Made by a program: the position numbers and the translations under genes | Shown: positions 38,284-46,865 of the stretch, piece by piece | Layout: the number at the start of each line of letters is the position of its first letter | Position numbering within the stretch: position 1 is the first letter of the stretch | Assembly: GCF_900163665.1 (NCBI RefSeq) | Contig: NZ_FUIA01000004.1 | Coordinates: 120,567-184,566, forward strand | Length of the DNA: 64,000 bases | Direction: 5' to 3' | DNA from: Frigoribacterium sp. JB110 | GTDB lineage: Bacteria; Actinomycetota; Actinomycetes; Actinomycetales; Microbacteriaceae | Notes under the pieces: model-generated | The model's input: only the letters and a program-made list of their open reading frames with translations | Told to the model about the DNA's origin: nothing | The model's database searches: none

Positions 38284-39504
38284 TCAGTTCTGCATCGTCT
38301 CGCGTGTCGCACCTGCTGGTCGCGCCGACTGGCGGGCGAGTAGGTCTTCCCGTACCTCCGGCGACAGCGCGGCATCGATGACCGTCCACGCGAGCGCTGT
38401 GGCGCCGTCGATGATCGCGTCATCGGCGGCTGGGGACGCCGCGGCGGCCGCGAAATCCGGATGGTGAGGAACGGCTGTCTCCCCGAGGAACGAGATCATC
38501 GGGTGCAGCGCAGGTAGGACCTGCGAGACGTTGCCCATGTCGGTGGAGCCGCGCGCCTCGCCGACTGATGAAACGGGCGCGCGGCCGAGGCCGACCAGGT
38601 TCGCGTCCCAGAACGCGGAGAGTTCCGGATGCTGCACCAACGGTGCGTACGGATGCTCGGTGCGCCTGTGTTCCCAATGGCAGCCCATGGCGATCGCCGC
38701 TCCTTCGAGGCAGGCGAGGATGCGGCGCTTCAGGTCGCGCCAGGTGTCGAGATCGTGGGCACGCACCTCTGCCTGCACGACGGCCCGCTCGGCGATGATG
38801 TTCGTCGCCTCCCCGCCGTCCGAGACGAAGGCGTTGACGCTGGTGCCACCGGGAAGTTGCTGACGAAGCAGTCCGATCGCCGTCAGGGCGAGCGTCGCCG
38901 CGGCACCGGCGTTGATCGCCTTCTCCGGTGCAGCTGCGGCGTGGGCGGCGCGGCCCGTGAACTCCACCTCGAAACGCTCGACAGCCGCGAACGCCACGGT
39001 CGCCGCTTTCGCGTCGTCTCCCGTGCCACCATGCACCATGAGCGAGCACGTCGCGTCCTCGAACGCACCAGCGGCCAGCAGCGAAACCTTGCCGCCGCCG
39101 TGCTCCTCCGCCGGAGTGCCCAGCAGCTTCACCCGTAGGCCTGCGTCATGGGCGACGTCGGCCAGGGCAATGGCGGCCCCGATGCCGATGGTGGCGATCA
39201 CATTGTGCCCGCACGCGTGCCCGACACCGGGAAGCGCATCGTACTCCGCGCAGATCACCACGGTCATGTCGCCGTCGCCGCGCACCGCCTCCACCGCGGT
39301 GTCGACGCCGTACGCGCCGGCCTGAGTGTCGAATCCGGCGCCCCTGAGGGCATCGGCGACTGCGGCAGCCGCTCGGTGCTCCTGCCACGACAGTTCAGGG
39401 TCCGCGTGGATGCGGTGACTGAGCGCCACGAGCGCATCGCGCTCGACAGCGAGCCGCTCGGCCGCGCGTGCCTTCACTCCAGCGAGATCATCTTCGGTCT
39501 CCAT
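38284..39504 (-). CDS. M20-family amidohydrolase (AbgB/ACY1L2-like)
   Basis: 406 aa, zinc-dependent peptidase M20 fold. Metal and catalytic motifs: EYDALPGVGHACGHNV, GTPAEEHGGGK, VHGGTG and the C-terminal EARGSTDMGNVS. The lid domain has GRAAHAAAAPEKAINA. Proteins of this branch cleave amides such as p-aminobenzoyl-glutamate or N-acyl amino acids. The start was set at ATG 39504. Upstream is a 15-bp hairpin and then manD, so it may be a separate unit or the tail of the uronate operon. Confidence 0.88.
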   Translation of the reverse strand: METEDDLAGVKARAAERLAVERDALVALSHRIHADPELSWQEHRAAAAVADALRGAGFDTQAGAYGVDTAVEAVRGDGDMTVVICAEYDALPGVGHACGHNVIATIGIGAAIALADVAHDAGLRVKLLGTPAEEHGGGKVSLLAAGAFEDATCSLMVHGGTGDDAKAATVAFAAVERFEVEFTGRAAHAAAAPEKAINAGAAATLALTAIGLLRQQLPGGTSVNAFVSDGGEATNIIAERAVVQAEVRAHDLDTWRDLKRRILACLEGAAIAMGCHWEHRRTEHPYAPLVQHPELSAFWDANLVGLGRAPVSSVGEARGSTDMGNVSQVLPALHPMISFLGETAVPHHPDFAAAAASPAADDAIIDGATALAWTVIDAALSPEVREDLLARQSARPAGATRETMQN

Positions 39505-39605
39505 GTACGAGTCCCTCTTCTCGGTTCGTTCGCCAGTCCCTGGATGTGTGACAGTTTCCCATCGGTCGAGGCCCGCACCCCGCTGTCGAGTTGCGCACCT
39601 TTCGT

Positions 39606-39654
39606 CGAGATGCGCACCTTCGGACGTGGTTTCGTCGCAAAGGTGCGCATCTCG
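39606..39654 (-). terminator. hairpin downstream of manD
   Basis: Arms CGAGATGCGCACCTT (39606-39620) and its complement (39640-39654), with a 19-nt loop. Another direct copy of GCGCACCTT lies just before (near 39592). It has no U-tract. It lies about 50 nt past the manD stop. Confidence 0.45.
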
Positions 39655-39702
39655 CGAGCCATGCGTGAGATGGGTACGGCTGTGCACTAACCGTGCGGGT
39701 GG

Positions 39703-40941
39703 TCACCAGTCATGCATGGTGCCGTCGGCGAGGCGGTTGTAGGGCAGGTAGGCGCGTTCGTAGGGGTACCTTCCTGCCTCATCGGTGTCGAGGGTGACGC
39801 CGAGGCCGGGCTGGTCGCCGGGGTGGAGCAGACCGTCCTGCCAGGTGAAGGACTGCTCGAAGACCTGGTTGGTCTTCTCGCCGTGGGGCATGTACTCCTG
39901 GATGCCGAAGTTGTGGATCGCCAGGCCGAGGTGGGCCTGGGCGGCCATGCCGACCGGGGAGATGTCGGTGGGCCCGTGGAACCCGGACTTGATCTGGTAC
40001 TGCGCGGCGTAGTCGATGGTCTTCTTCAACGGCGTGATCCCGCCCATGTGGGTCACCGCACCGCGCACGTAATCGATGAGCTGCTCCCGGATGAGGTCCT
40101 GGAAGTCCCACACGGTGTTGAAGATCTCCCCGATCGCCAACGGCGTCGTCGTGTGCTGGCGCACCAGACGCAGGGCCTCCTGGTTCTCGGCTGGGGTGCA
40201 GTCCTCCAGCCAGAACAGGTCGAAGGGTTCGAGGTCCTTGCCGAGCTTCGCCGCCTGGATCGGCGTCATCCGGTGATGCCCGTCGTGCAACAACGGCAGC
40301 TCCGGCCCGAACTCGTGCCGCACCGCCTCGAACACCCCGGGAAGGTGGCGCAGATACGCCCGCGTGTCCCAGTCCTCCTGCACCGGCAGCTCGCCGCGGC
40401 GGGCCGGCTCGTGGTCGTAGCGCGCTTCGCCGCCACCGGTGTCCGATGCCTGCGAGGCGATGCCGTAGATCGCCTTCAGCCCGGGAACGCCCGACTGGAT
40501 CCGGATCGCCCGATACCCGTCGGCGAGATGCTCGCGCACCGAGTCGAACAGCTCGGGCAGCTCCTTCCCCGACGCGTGCCCGTAGGCGAGCAGACCCTCC
40601 CTGGACGCACCACCGAGCAGCTGGTACACCGGCAGCCCGGTGACCTTGCCCTTGATGTCCCACAGCGCCATATCGACTGCCGCGATCGCCGCCATCGTCA
40701 CCGGCCCCCGACGCCAATACGCCGACCGGTACAAGAACTGCCACGCGTCCTCGATCCGATGCGGATCACGCCCGGCCAGCAACGGCACCACATGCTCTCT
40801 CAGATACGCCACCACCGCCAGCTCACGGCCGTTCAGCGTCGCATCCCCCAGACCCGTCACCCCGTCGGAAGTCGTGATCTTCAACGTCACGAAGTTCCGA
40901 TCCGGACTGGTGACGATCACCTCAGCCCTATCGATGATCAT
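39703..40941 (-). CDS. manD: D-mannonate dehydratase, ManD/RspA type (enolase superfamily)
   Basis: 412 aa. It dehydrates D-mannonate to 2-keto-3-deoxygluconate in hexuronate breakdown. Family features: [24 protein letters not shown] (in parts), the metal-binding acids in [21 protein letters not shown] and [12 protein letters not shown], and the catalytic [10 protein letters not shown] region. The C-terminal WQDG...[12 protein letters not shown] is also typical. The ATG overlaps the uxuB stop (ATGA). With fructuronate reductase it forms the last steps before KDG. Some ManD-like proteins have low activity, so the substrate is by context. Confidence 0.9.
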   Translation of the reverse strand: MIIDRAEVIVTSPDRNFVTLKITTSDGVTGLGDATLNGRELAVVAYLREHVVPLLAGRDPHRIEDAWQFLYRSAYWRRGPVTMAAIAAVDMALWDIKGKVTGLPVYQLLGGASREGLLAYGHASGKELPELFDSVREHLADGYRAIRIQSGVPGLKAIYGIASQASDTGGGEARYDHEPARRGELPVQEDWDTRAYLRHLPGVFEAVRHEFGPELPLLHDGHHRMTPIQAAKLGKDLEPFDLFWLEDCTPAENQEALRLVRQHTTTPLAIGEIFNTVWDFQDLIREQLIDYVRGAVTHMGGITPLKKTIDYAAQYQIKSGFHGPTDISPVGMAAQAHLGLAIHNFGIQEYMPHGEKTNQVFEQSFTWQDGLLHPGDQPGLGVTLDTDEAGRYPYERAYLPYNRLADGTMHDW

Positions 40942-42194
40942 GGGGTGCCTCCGATCTCTGCGGCCGCGGCGGCGACCGCCGAGGCCAGGTGATTCAGCCG
41001 CGGCTCGCCTGCGACATCACGCGGCAGCAGATGGTCGACGACCGCTGCCGCCCCGTCGTCGATGTCATGTCGCGCGCGGGCGGCGATGGCGCTCGCGCCG
41101 GGATCCTCGTCCGGCGTCCATCGGCTGCGCAGATGGACGAGCCATGCGCCCCACAGGCGGATCTGCCCGGTGCCGGGTGAAGCTCCGGCGCGGATACGTC
41201 CGGCGACGATGGGAGCGCTGCGCTCGGTGAGCTTCTCCGAACCGTCTCGTGCGATCTGGGCGAGGCGGTGCTTGATCCGCGGGTTCTCGAACCGCGCCAC
41301 CAGCGTGCGTCGTGCCTGCTCCTTCTCATCCGGGGGCAGGGGCAGCACCGGATCGACGTCGTCCCAGAGCTCGTCGAGCCACCGTCGGCACGAAGCGTCT
41401 CGCATCGCTTCGTCGATATGTGCGTGCCCGCGCGCGAGACCGGCGTAGGCGAGCAGGGAATGGCCGGCGTTGAGCAGCCAGAGTTTGCGACGTGTGAAGA
41501 CGTCGATGTCGCTGACGATTCTCGCGCCGCAGGCTTCCCACAACGGGCGGCCGCCGGGAAACTCGCCGGAGAGATACCACTCCGCGAACGGCTCGGTGAC
41601 GACCGTGCACGGATCTCCCGTTGCGGCGATGTCGTCGTCGGTGGTCGCAGGGGTGATGCGGTCGACCACGGTGTCGACGAAGGACACCTCGTCGTCGAGC
41701 CAATCGGCGAGCCCGCCCGATGCCTGCAGCAGCGCGCGGCGGGTGTGGGCACCGTTCCGCGGAAGATTGTCGCAGCTGACCACGGCGATCGGCCCTGCCC
41801 CGGCGGCGCGGCGTGCGGCGAGGCCATCGGCGAGCCGCCGAATCACGGGGGTGTCCCCGTACGCCGCCTCCGTCACGGTGAGGGTGACGACAGTGACAGC
41901 GGGGTCGGTGAGCACGCGTCGCCACGAATCGGCGTCGGCGCCGTCGTGTGCGGCGACGATGCTCCGGATGTGCTCGGTGCTGTCGCCGCTCGCATCGCGG
42001 GTGACAAGCGTGTACTGGCAGTCCTGTGCGGAGAGAGCGCGCGCGACGTCGGGGCGTCGGCCCGTGAAAGCGGCGATTCCCCACGGCGAATCTCCTGCGT
42101 CGTTCGCGCGCTGGGTGTACCACGCCTGGTGCGCGCGATGGAAGGCGCCGAGGCCGAGATGGGCCATGCGCGTGGCCGGATGAGCGGAAGTCAT
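40938..42194 (-). CDS. uxuB: mannitol dehydrogenase family: fructuronate reductase-like
   Basis: About 418 aa, polyol-specific long-chain dehydrogenase/reductase. N-terminal NAD site [36 protein letters not shown]; the catalytic lysine region [23 protein letters not shown] (in parts). Pairing with manD makes NADH-dependent D-fructuronate to D-mannonate conversion the likely reaction. The start is ATG 42194; GTG 42203 is an alternative. It is divergent from a Gfo/Idh/MocA gene, with a LacI operator between. Confidence 0.88.
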   Translation of the reverse strand: MTSAHPATRMAHLGLGAFHRAHQAWYTQRANDAGDSPWGIAAFTGRRPDVARALSAQDCQYTLVTRDASGDSTEHIRSIVAAHDGADADSWRRVLTDPAVTVVTLTVTEAAYGDTPVIRRLADGLAARRAAGAGPIAVVSCDNLPRNGAHTRRALLQASGGLADWLDDEVSFVDTVVDRITPATTDDDIAATGDPCTVVTEPFAEWYLSGEFPGGRPLWEACGARIVSDIDVFTRRKLWLLNAGHSLLAYAGLARGHAHIDEAMRDASCRRWLDELWDDVDPVLPLPPDEKEQARRTLVARFENPRIKHRLAQIARDGSEKLTERSAPIVAGRIRAGASPGTGQIRLWGAWLVHLRSRWTPDEDPGASAIAARARHDIDDGAAAVVDHLLPRDVAGEPRLNHLASAVAAAAAEIGGTP

Positions 42195-43314
42195 GAGTAA
42201 CACGCTACGGCTCTTTCGTGATCACTGCAACCGATTGCATCAGAAGTCGCAGGCGTGCCAGAATGGACCATCCGAAGACGTCGAAGGAGACATCATCGCG
42301 AACACGCTGCGGATCGGAATCGTCGGTGCAGGCGCGAACAGCCGACGCCATCATGTGCCGAAGCTGCAGGCCATCGACGGTGTGGAGGTCGTTGCCGTAA
42401 GCAACCGGTCTCGTGCCTCCGCGCAGCGCGTCGCCGAGGACTTCGGCATCACGCGGGTGCACGACAGCTGGACCGCGCTCGTCGACGACGACATCGATGC
42501 CGTGGTGATCGGCACGTGGCCGGACATGCATGCACGCGTCACAATCGGAGCGCTCGAAGCGGGGCGGCATGTCCTGTGCGAAGCGCGGATGTCGCGCGAT
42601 GCGGTCGAGGCGCGAGCCATGATCGGCGCCGCGGACAAGAACCCGCACCTGGTGGCGCAGCTCGTGCCGGCTCCGACCACTCTGCCGATCGACGACCAGG
42701 TGTGCCGCCTCCTCTCGGACGGCGCGATCGGCGACATCGTCAGCGTCGAAGTCACGGCCCGCACCGGGTTCGCCGATCGCGACGGGCCGCTCACCTGGCG
42801 ACAGCGCAGGGCGACCAACGGCGTGAACATCCTCTCGCTCGGCATCTGGTACGAGCAGCTGGTCCGCTGGGTGGGGGAGGCTGCGCGGGTGTCGGCGTTC
42901 GGGCAGACCCTCGTGCCGAGGCGTCGAGACGAGGAGGGGCATCTGCGCGCGGTGGAGGTGCCCGATCACGTGGACGTGATCGGTGAACTGGCCGGCGGCG
43001 GGCAGCTGCGGATGGTGTGCAGTCAGGCCGCCGGCGACAGCGCGGACAACGGCGTGCGGATTCTCGGAACGGCCGGTGAGCTGCACGTGCTGTCGGGTGA
43101 GCAGCTGGTGCTCCGACGGCCGGGCAAGGACCCGTACGAGGAGGCGGCGAACGGGGCCGGATGGCGGGTCGAGCAGGAGTTCGTCGGCGCGATTCGCGGG
43201 ACAGAGCCCGTGCAGCACACGACCTTCGACGACGGTCTGCGCTACATGCGCTTCACTGAGGCGGTGCGCCGCAGCATCGACGAGCGCCGGCAGGTGGCGA
43301 TCGCGGAGGTATGA
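42193..43314 (+). CDS. Gfo/Idh/MocA-family oxidoreductase
   Basis: NAD(P)-dependent sugar oxidoreductase. Rossmann motif RIGIVGAGANSRRHHVPKL, HARVTIGALEAGRHVLCEA (the usual EKP motif is changed to EAR), then the alpha/beta domain. The coordinates use the only upstream ATG, but the LacI operator (42226-42239) would then lie inside the gene. A perfect AGGAG (42285-42289) stands 5 nt before ATC 42295, just before the conserved Rossmann strand, so the real start may be that rare codon (340 aa). The catalytic Lys of the EKP motif is missing. Confidence 0.82.
   Translation: MSNTLRLFRDHCNRLHQKSQACQNGPSEDVEGDIIANTLRIGIVGAGANSRRHHVPKLQAIDGVEVVAVSNRSRASAQRVAEDFGITRVHDSWTALVDDDIDAVVIGTWPDMHARVTIGALEAGRHVLCEARMSRDAVEARAMIGAADKNPHLVAQLVPAPTTLPIDDQVCRLLSDGAIGDIVSVEVTARTGFADRDGPLTWRQRRATNGVNILSLGIWYEQLVRWVGEAARVSAFGQTLVPRRRDEEGHLRAVEVPDHVDVIGELAGGGQLRMVCSQAAGDSADNGVRILGTAGELHVLSGEQLVLRRPGKDPYEEAANGAGWRVEQEFVGAIRGTEPVQHTTFDDGLRYMRFTEAVRRSIDERRQVAIAEV
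42226..42239. promoter_or_regulatory. LacI-type operator 1 (uxuB-manD / Gfo divergent)
   Basis: TGCAACCGATTGCA lies between the divergent genes. It is one of five copies of TGCAACCGNTTGCA in the window and is identical to those at 46742 and 59730. Confidence 0.85.
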
Positions 43315-43317
43315 CCC

Positions 43318-44328
43318 CTACGCGGCGTCTGCCGTGGTGCCGCGAGCGACGAACGAGCCGGGCAGTTTCAGATCGCCCGGCGTCTCGCCTCGCGTCACGT
43401 CGGTGAGCATGGCGACGGCGCGCCGCCCGAGATCATCGAACGGTGCCGTCACTGTCGTGAGCTGCGGAGTGACGGTCCGGGCAAGCAGCACGTCGTCGCA
43501 GCCGACGACGCTGCGGTCGTGCGGCACAGAGATGCCGAGATCGGCGAGCCCGCCGATGACACCGCACGCGAGAAAGTCATCGAACGCGATGATGGCGGTC
43601 GCATCGGTGTCGGCGATGCGCTGTGCGGCCTCCTGACCCGTCTCGAAGGCGGCCTCGAACGGCCCGAGCTCGGCGAGCTCCACATCATCCGGAGCGGTCT
43701 TCGCCCAGTCGCGCACGGCGGCCGTGCGGCGGGTCGCGGCCCACGAGCCGGACGGGCCGCGCAGGAGAAGGAACTTCTGGTGCCCGAGCTGCACGAGGTG
43801 ATCCGCGGCCTGCCGCAGCGCCGCCGTGTTGTCGCAGACGACGGAGGGAAGCCCGGAGATCGTGCGGTTGACGAGCACCGTCGGGGTGTTTCCGATCGCT
43901 TCTTTCAGCGCATTGGTCGGGATGCGCGGTGACGCGACGATGAGCCCGTCGACCTGTGAGCTCAGGCGTTTCAGCTGTTCGGTCGCGTCGCGCCCGCCGG
44001 ATTCCGCGTCGAGCAGCAGCACGGAGGCATCCGCCTCATTGGCGGCGTGCTCGATCGCCCGCACGAGCGGCGGGAAGAACGGGTTGGTGATGTCGAGCAC
44101 CACGACGCCGACGAGTCCGGTGCGACCGGTCGCGAGGCCGCGGGCGGCGCGGTTCAGCTCGAACCCTTGGGCGTCGGCCGTGGCGAGGATGCGTTCGCGG
44201 ACCTCGTTGTTGACCATGTCGGGGCGCGAGAAGGCGCGGGAGACCGTGGAGGCAGAGATGCCCAGTTCTTTCGCGATTGAGTAGATCGTCGCCTTCACGC
44301 GTGCCGCCCCCGTCCTTCGTCGGCTCAT
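43318..44328 (-). CDS. LacI-family transcriptional regulator
   Basis: 336 aa. The HTH and hinge are TIYSIAKELGISASTVSRAFSRPDMVNNEVRERI (in parts), with recognition residues of the type that read TGCAA half-sites. The effector domain is periplasmic-binding-protein-like (VGVVVLDITNPFFPPLVRAIE ... VVGCDDVLLARTVTPQLTTV). It is probably the repressor acting on the five TGCAACCGNTTGCA sites nearby, with a sugar or uronate inducer. ATG 44328 overlaps the stop of the upstream esterase gene (ATGA); GTG 44298 is an alternative start. An operator lies at the head of this two-gene operon, so it is autoregulated. Confidence 0.9.
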   Translation of the reverse strand: MSRRRTGAARVKATIYSIAKELGISASTVSRAFSRPDMVNNEVRERILATADAQGFELNRAARGLATGRTGLVGVVVLDITNPFFPPLVRAIEHAANEADASVLLLDAESGGRDATEQLKRLSSQVDGLIVASPRIPTNALKEAIGNTPTVLVNRTISGLPSVVCDNTAALRQAADHLVQLGHQKFLLLRGPSGSWAATRRTAAVRDWAKTAPDDVELAELGPFEAAFETGQEAAQRIADTDATAIIAFDDFLACGVIGGLADLGISVPHDRSVVGCDDVLLARTVTPQLTTVTAPFDDLGRRAVAMLTDVTRGETPGDLKLPGSFVARGTTADAA

Positions 44329-45251
44329 CCGAACGATGCTCCTCTCAGAGGGTAGTCGAGTCGGTCCGCCAGCCATGCCGCGCATGCGGAGAAGACGTGG
44401 TCCGGTACCGGGTGCCCGTTGCTGTGCATCAGCGAGTCGAATCCTCCATCCGGCCAGTGCGCCGCCGTCTGTGCGGCAAGGTCGGCGTTGTGCCAGCCGT
44501 CGGATGATCCACCGCCAGCGTAGAGGAACGGGCGGGGAGCGACGAGACCGGCCAGCTCGTCGAGGTCGCGATCGTCGGGGATCCGGTCGCCCAGGTACCA
44601 CGGGGCGTCCCAGTTCGAATGAGCGAACCCGAGCCCCGGTTCGTGTGCGACGACGGCCCGGATGCGGGGGTCGAGGGCACCGAGGAGCATGGCCAGTTTG
44701 CCGCCGAGCGAGTGCCCGAACACCCCGATGCGGCCCGCGTCGGCCTCGGGCATCTCGGTCAGCGCATCGACGGCGAGAGACAGGTCGGCGAAGCTGCGCC
44801 CCAGGCCTGTGACGTCGGGGAAGCGAGCGGCGTGATCCTTGGCGGGCGGCCCGTAACGCGCGTCGAGCCCTGTGCCGCCGTCGTGCTCGCGGGCACCGAG
44901 CTCGGCCCACCACGGCACGGCGAGAACTCCCAGACCTCGTGCGGCGAAGCGGACGGCGTGATCGCGCGCGGGGCCCGGCCGATCCGGAGGGTATCGCGGA
45001 CTCGGCTCGCCGAGCAGCGACTCGACATCGTAGAAGGGGATGACCACGATCGGTGCGGGGCGCGTGTCGGGGAGGAGCAGTGTGCAGGCCAGATCCGTGC
45101 CGAAGCTTGTCAGGTGGATGTCTCGCCGGGTGGTCGCGTGCGGGCCGTCCGACTCATCGCCGAGGCACCATGCGGCGTCGGTGGCGCGATGCGCGCCGAG
45201 CAGAGCGCACCATTCGGCGCGCACGTCTCCGGCCGCTGCCGAGAGTGTCAT
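44325..45251 (-). CDS. alpha/beta hydrolase, dienelactone hydrolase/acetylxylan esterase-like
   Basis: 308 aa, cytoplasmic. The nucleophile elbow is GVFGHSLGGKLAML, followed by a PFLYAGGGSSDG strand and a late His in MHSNGHPVPDH, giving Ser-Asp-His. No signal peptide is present. It could deacylate imported oligosaccharides (acetyl or other ester groups). First gene of the operon with lacI; AAGGAG lies about 9 nt before the ATG. Divergent from the enolase-superfamily gene with a shared operator. Confidence 0.78.
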   Translation of the reverse strand: MTLSAAAGDVRAEWCALLGAHRATDAAWCLGDESDGPHATTRRDIHLTSFGTDLACTLLLPDTRPAPIVVIPFYDVESLLGEPSPRYPPDRPGPARDHAVRFAARGLGVLAVPWWAELGAREHDGGTGLDARYGPPAKDHAARFPDVTGLGRSFADLSLAVDALTEMPEADAGRIGVFGHSLGGKLAMLLGALDPRIRAVVAHEPGLGFAHSNWDAPWYLGDRIPDDRDLDELAGLVAPRPFLYAGGGSSDGWHNADLAAQTAAHWPDGGFDSLMHSNGHPVPDHVFSACAAWLADRLDYPLRGASFG

Positions 45252-45311
45252 CGCATCCGCTCCTTGACGGCCCTGGGTATCGCGTCTTCGTTTCGTTGCC
45301 CGGCGCGAACT

Positions 45312-45357
45312 TTGACGTGGTGGTCGTGAGTCGATACATTACCTGCAACCGCTTGCA
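45312..45357 (+). promoter_or_regulatory. promoter and LacI-type operator 2
   Basis: TTGACG (45312-45317), 17 nt, TACATT (45335-45340), followed after 3 nt by the operator TGCAACCGCTTGCA (45344-45357). The placement right after the -10 would block initiation of the enolase-family gene and probably also the divergent esterase-lacI operon. Confidence 0.8.
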
Positions 45358-45378
45358 GACGCAAAGGAGAAGAATGCG

Positions 45379-46701
45379 ATGACGCAGACGGACATCCTTG
45401 TCACCGACGTGCACGTGCGCTTCCGGGAGGTGGACCTGCAGGCGGCGTTGACGATCAGCGGGGGAACCATCTCACGCTTCACCGTCGCCGAGGTCGTCGT
45501 CAAGGTGCACGACCAAGCGGGCACGCGCGCGGCCGGGTACGGGGAGACCGTGCTCTCGGTGCCGTGGGCGTGGCCGCGAAGCGAGCTCACCGTCGATGCC
45601 CGCGACGGAGTTCTTCGTGCGCTCGTCGACACGTATTCGCAGAGGGCGCTCGCGCTGGAAGCGGCCGATCCGATCGCAATGTGGCGCTGCCTGGTCGCCG
45701 ACCTCGATGAGGTGCGTTCCGCCGCTGTGCACGGGGAAGACGTTCCCCGGCTCGGTGTGCTGCTCGCCGTCGGGGCGGTCGACAATGCGCTGCATGACGC
45801 GTGGGCGAATGCCGCCGGGCGCAGCGTGTTCGACATGTATACGGCAGAGCATCTTCGCGACGATCTGGCCTCGTTCGGCCTGCCCGGCATCTATGCGGGC
45901 GAAGGGATCGCAGACGAGCCGAGTGTGACGCTGCCTGTGCAGCACCTCGTCGGCATCTCCGATCCGCTCGAGCCGAATCACGAGTCGCACAGCCTGGCGG
46001 ACTGGATCGGGCAGGACGGAATCGACCGGATCAAGATCAAGGTCTCGGGCGCCGAGCCGACAGAGGATGCGCGTCGGATCAGCGATGTCTATCGTGCCGC
46101 CAGGGCATGCGGGGTGGAGCCGCGCATGGCTGTGGACGCGAACGAAGGGTACGCGACGCCGAGGGCGGCGCTCGCGATGTTCGAGAGCCTGCTTGCAGCG
46201 GATGCCGAGGCGGCGGCCGCCGTCGACTATCTGGAGCAGCCGACGCCGCGCGGCGCACCAGCGGACCCCGTTCAGATGCGAGAGCTGTCGTCGCGGATCC
46301 CCACGCTGCTGGACGAGGGGTTCACCTCTCTGGCGCGGCTGCCGAAGCTTCAGTCCGAGGGGTGGTCGGGGGTCGTCGTCAAGGCGGGCAAGGGGCAGAC
46401 TCCTGCCGTGGTCGCGTCCGCGGTCGCGCGGCGGTTGGGGCTGTGGGTCGTCGTGCAGGATCTCACGGCAACCGGTCATGCATTCCTGCACTCGGCACGC
46501 CTGGCCGGTTCTCTGCGGACGAGCATTCCGCAGCTCGAGTACAACAGTCGGCAGTACGCGCCGACGGGAAACGACGATCTCAGGCGGAGACATCCGCAGA
46601 TAGCCGAGGTCTCGGACGGAGCGGTGAGCATGGCGGGTCTCGATGGCGCGGGGCTGTACGGCATGGAAGGTTCCGTGCCGCACGAGCACGCAAGGGGTTG
46701 A
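45379..46701 (+). CDS. enolase-superfamily (mandelate racemase/muconate cycloisomerase-like) enzyme
   Basis: 440 aa. Capping domain up to ~130, then TIM barrel with a KxK motif in DRIKIKVSG, metal acids in MAVDANEGY, DYLEQPTP and LLDEGFTSL, and a C-terminal VVVKAGKGQTPAV. This is the layout of acid-sugar dehydratases, epimerases and MLE-like enzymes. The exact substrate is unclear; the cluster suggests a sugar acid. It is driven by the promoter/operator just upstream. AAAGGAG precedes the ATG. Confidence 0.82.
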   Translation: MTQTDILVTDVHVRFREVDLQAALTISGGTISRFTVAEVVVKVHDQAGTRAAGYGETVLSVPWAWPRSELTVDARDGVLRALVDTYSQRALALEAADPIAMWRCLVADLDEVRSAAVHGEDVPRLGVLLAVGAVDNALHDAWANAAGRSVFDMYTAEHLRDDLASFGLPGIYAGEGIADEPSVTLPVQHLVGISDPLEPNHESHSLADWIGQDGIDRIKIKVSGAEPTEDARRISDVYRAARACGVEPRMAVDANEGYATPRAALAMFESLLAADAEAAAAVDYLEQPTPRGAPADPVQMRELSSRIPTLLDEGFTSLARLPKLQSEGWSGVVVKAGKGQTPAVVASAVARRLGLWVVVQDLTATGHAFLHSARLAGSLRTSIPQLEYNSRQYAPTGNDDLRRRHPQIAEVSDGAVSMAGLDGAGLYGMEGSVPHEHARG

Positions 46702-46755
46702 GTCGGGTGGCGCCACTCGCTAGTGTCGACTTCGGATGCGTTGCAACCGATTGCA
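46698..46755 (+). promoter_or_regulatory. promoter and LacI-type operator 3
   Basis: TTGAGT (46698-46703), 17 nt, TAGTGT (46721-46726), and the operator TGCAACCGATTGCA (46742-46755) 15 nt after the -10. Controls the first propeller gene and probably the following two genes. Confidence 0.78.
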
Positions 46756-46865
46756 GTATATCCGTCTGAAACTGCTGTCGAGTGGTGCTCTCCGCGCAGA
46801 GGAGAACGGTGCCCTCGCAACGAATGGCGCGTCGATGGAGACGTGCCGGAGAATAGGAGAACGTC

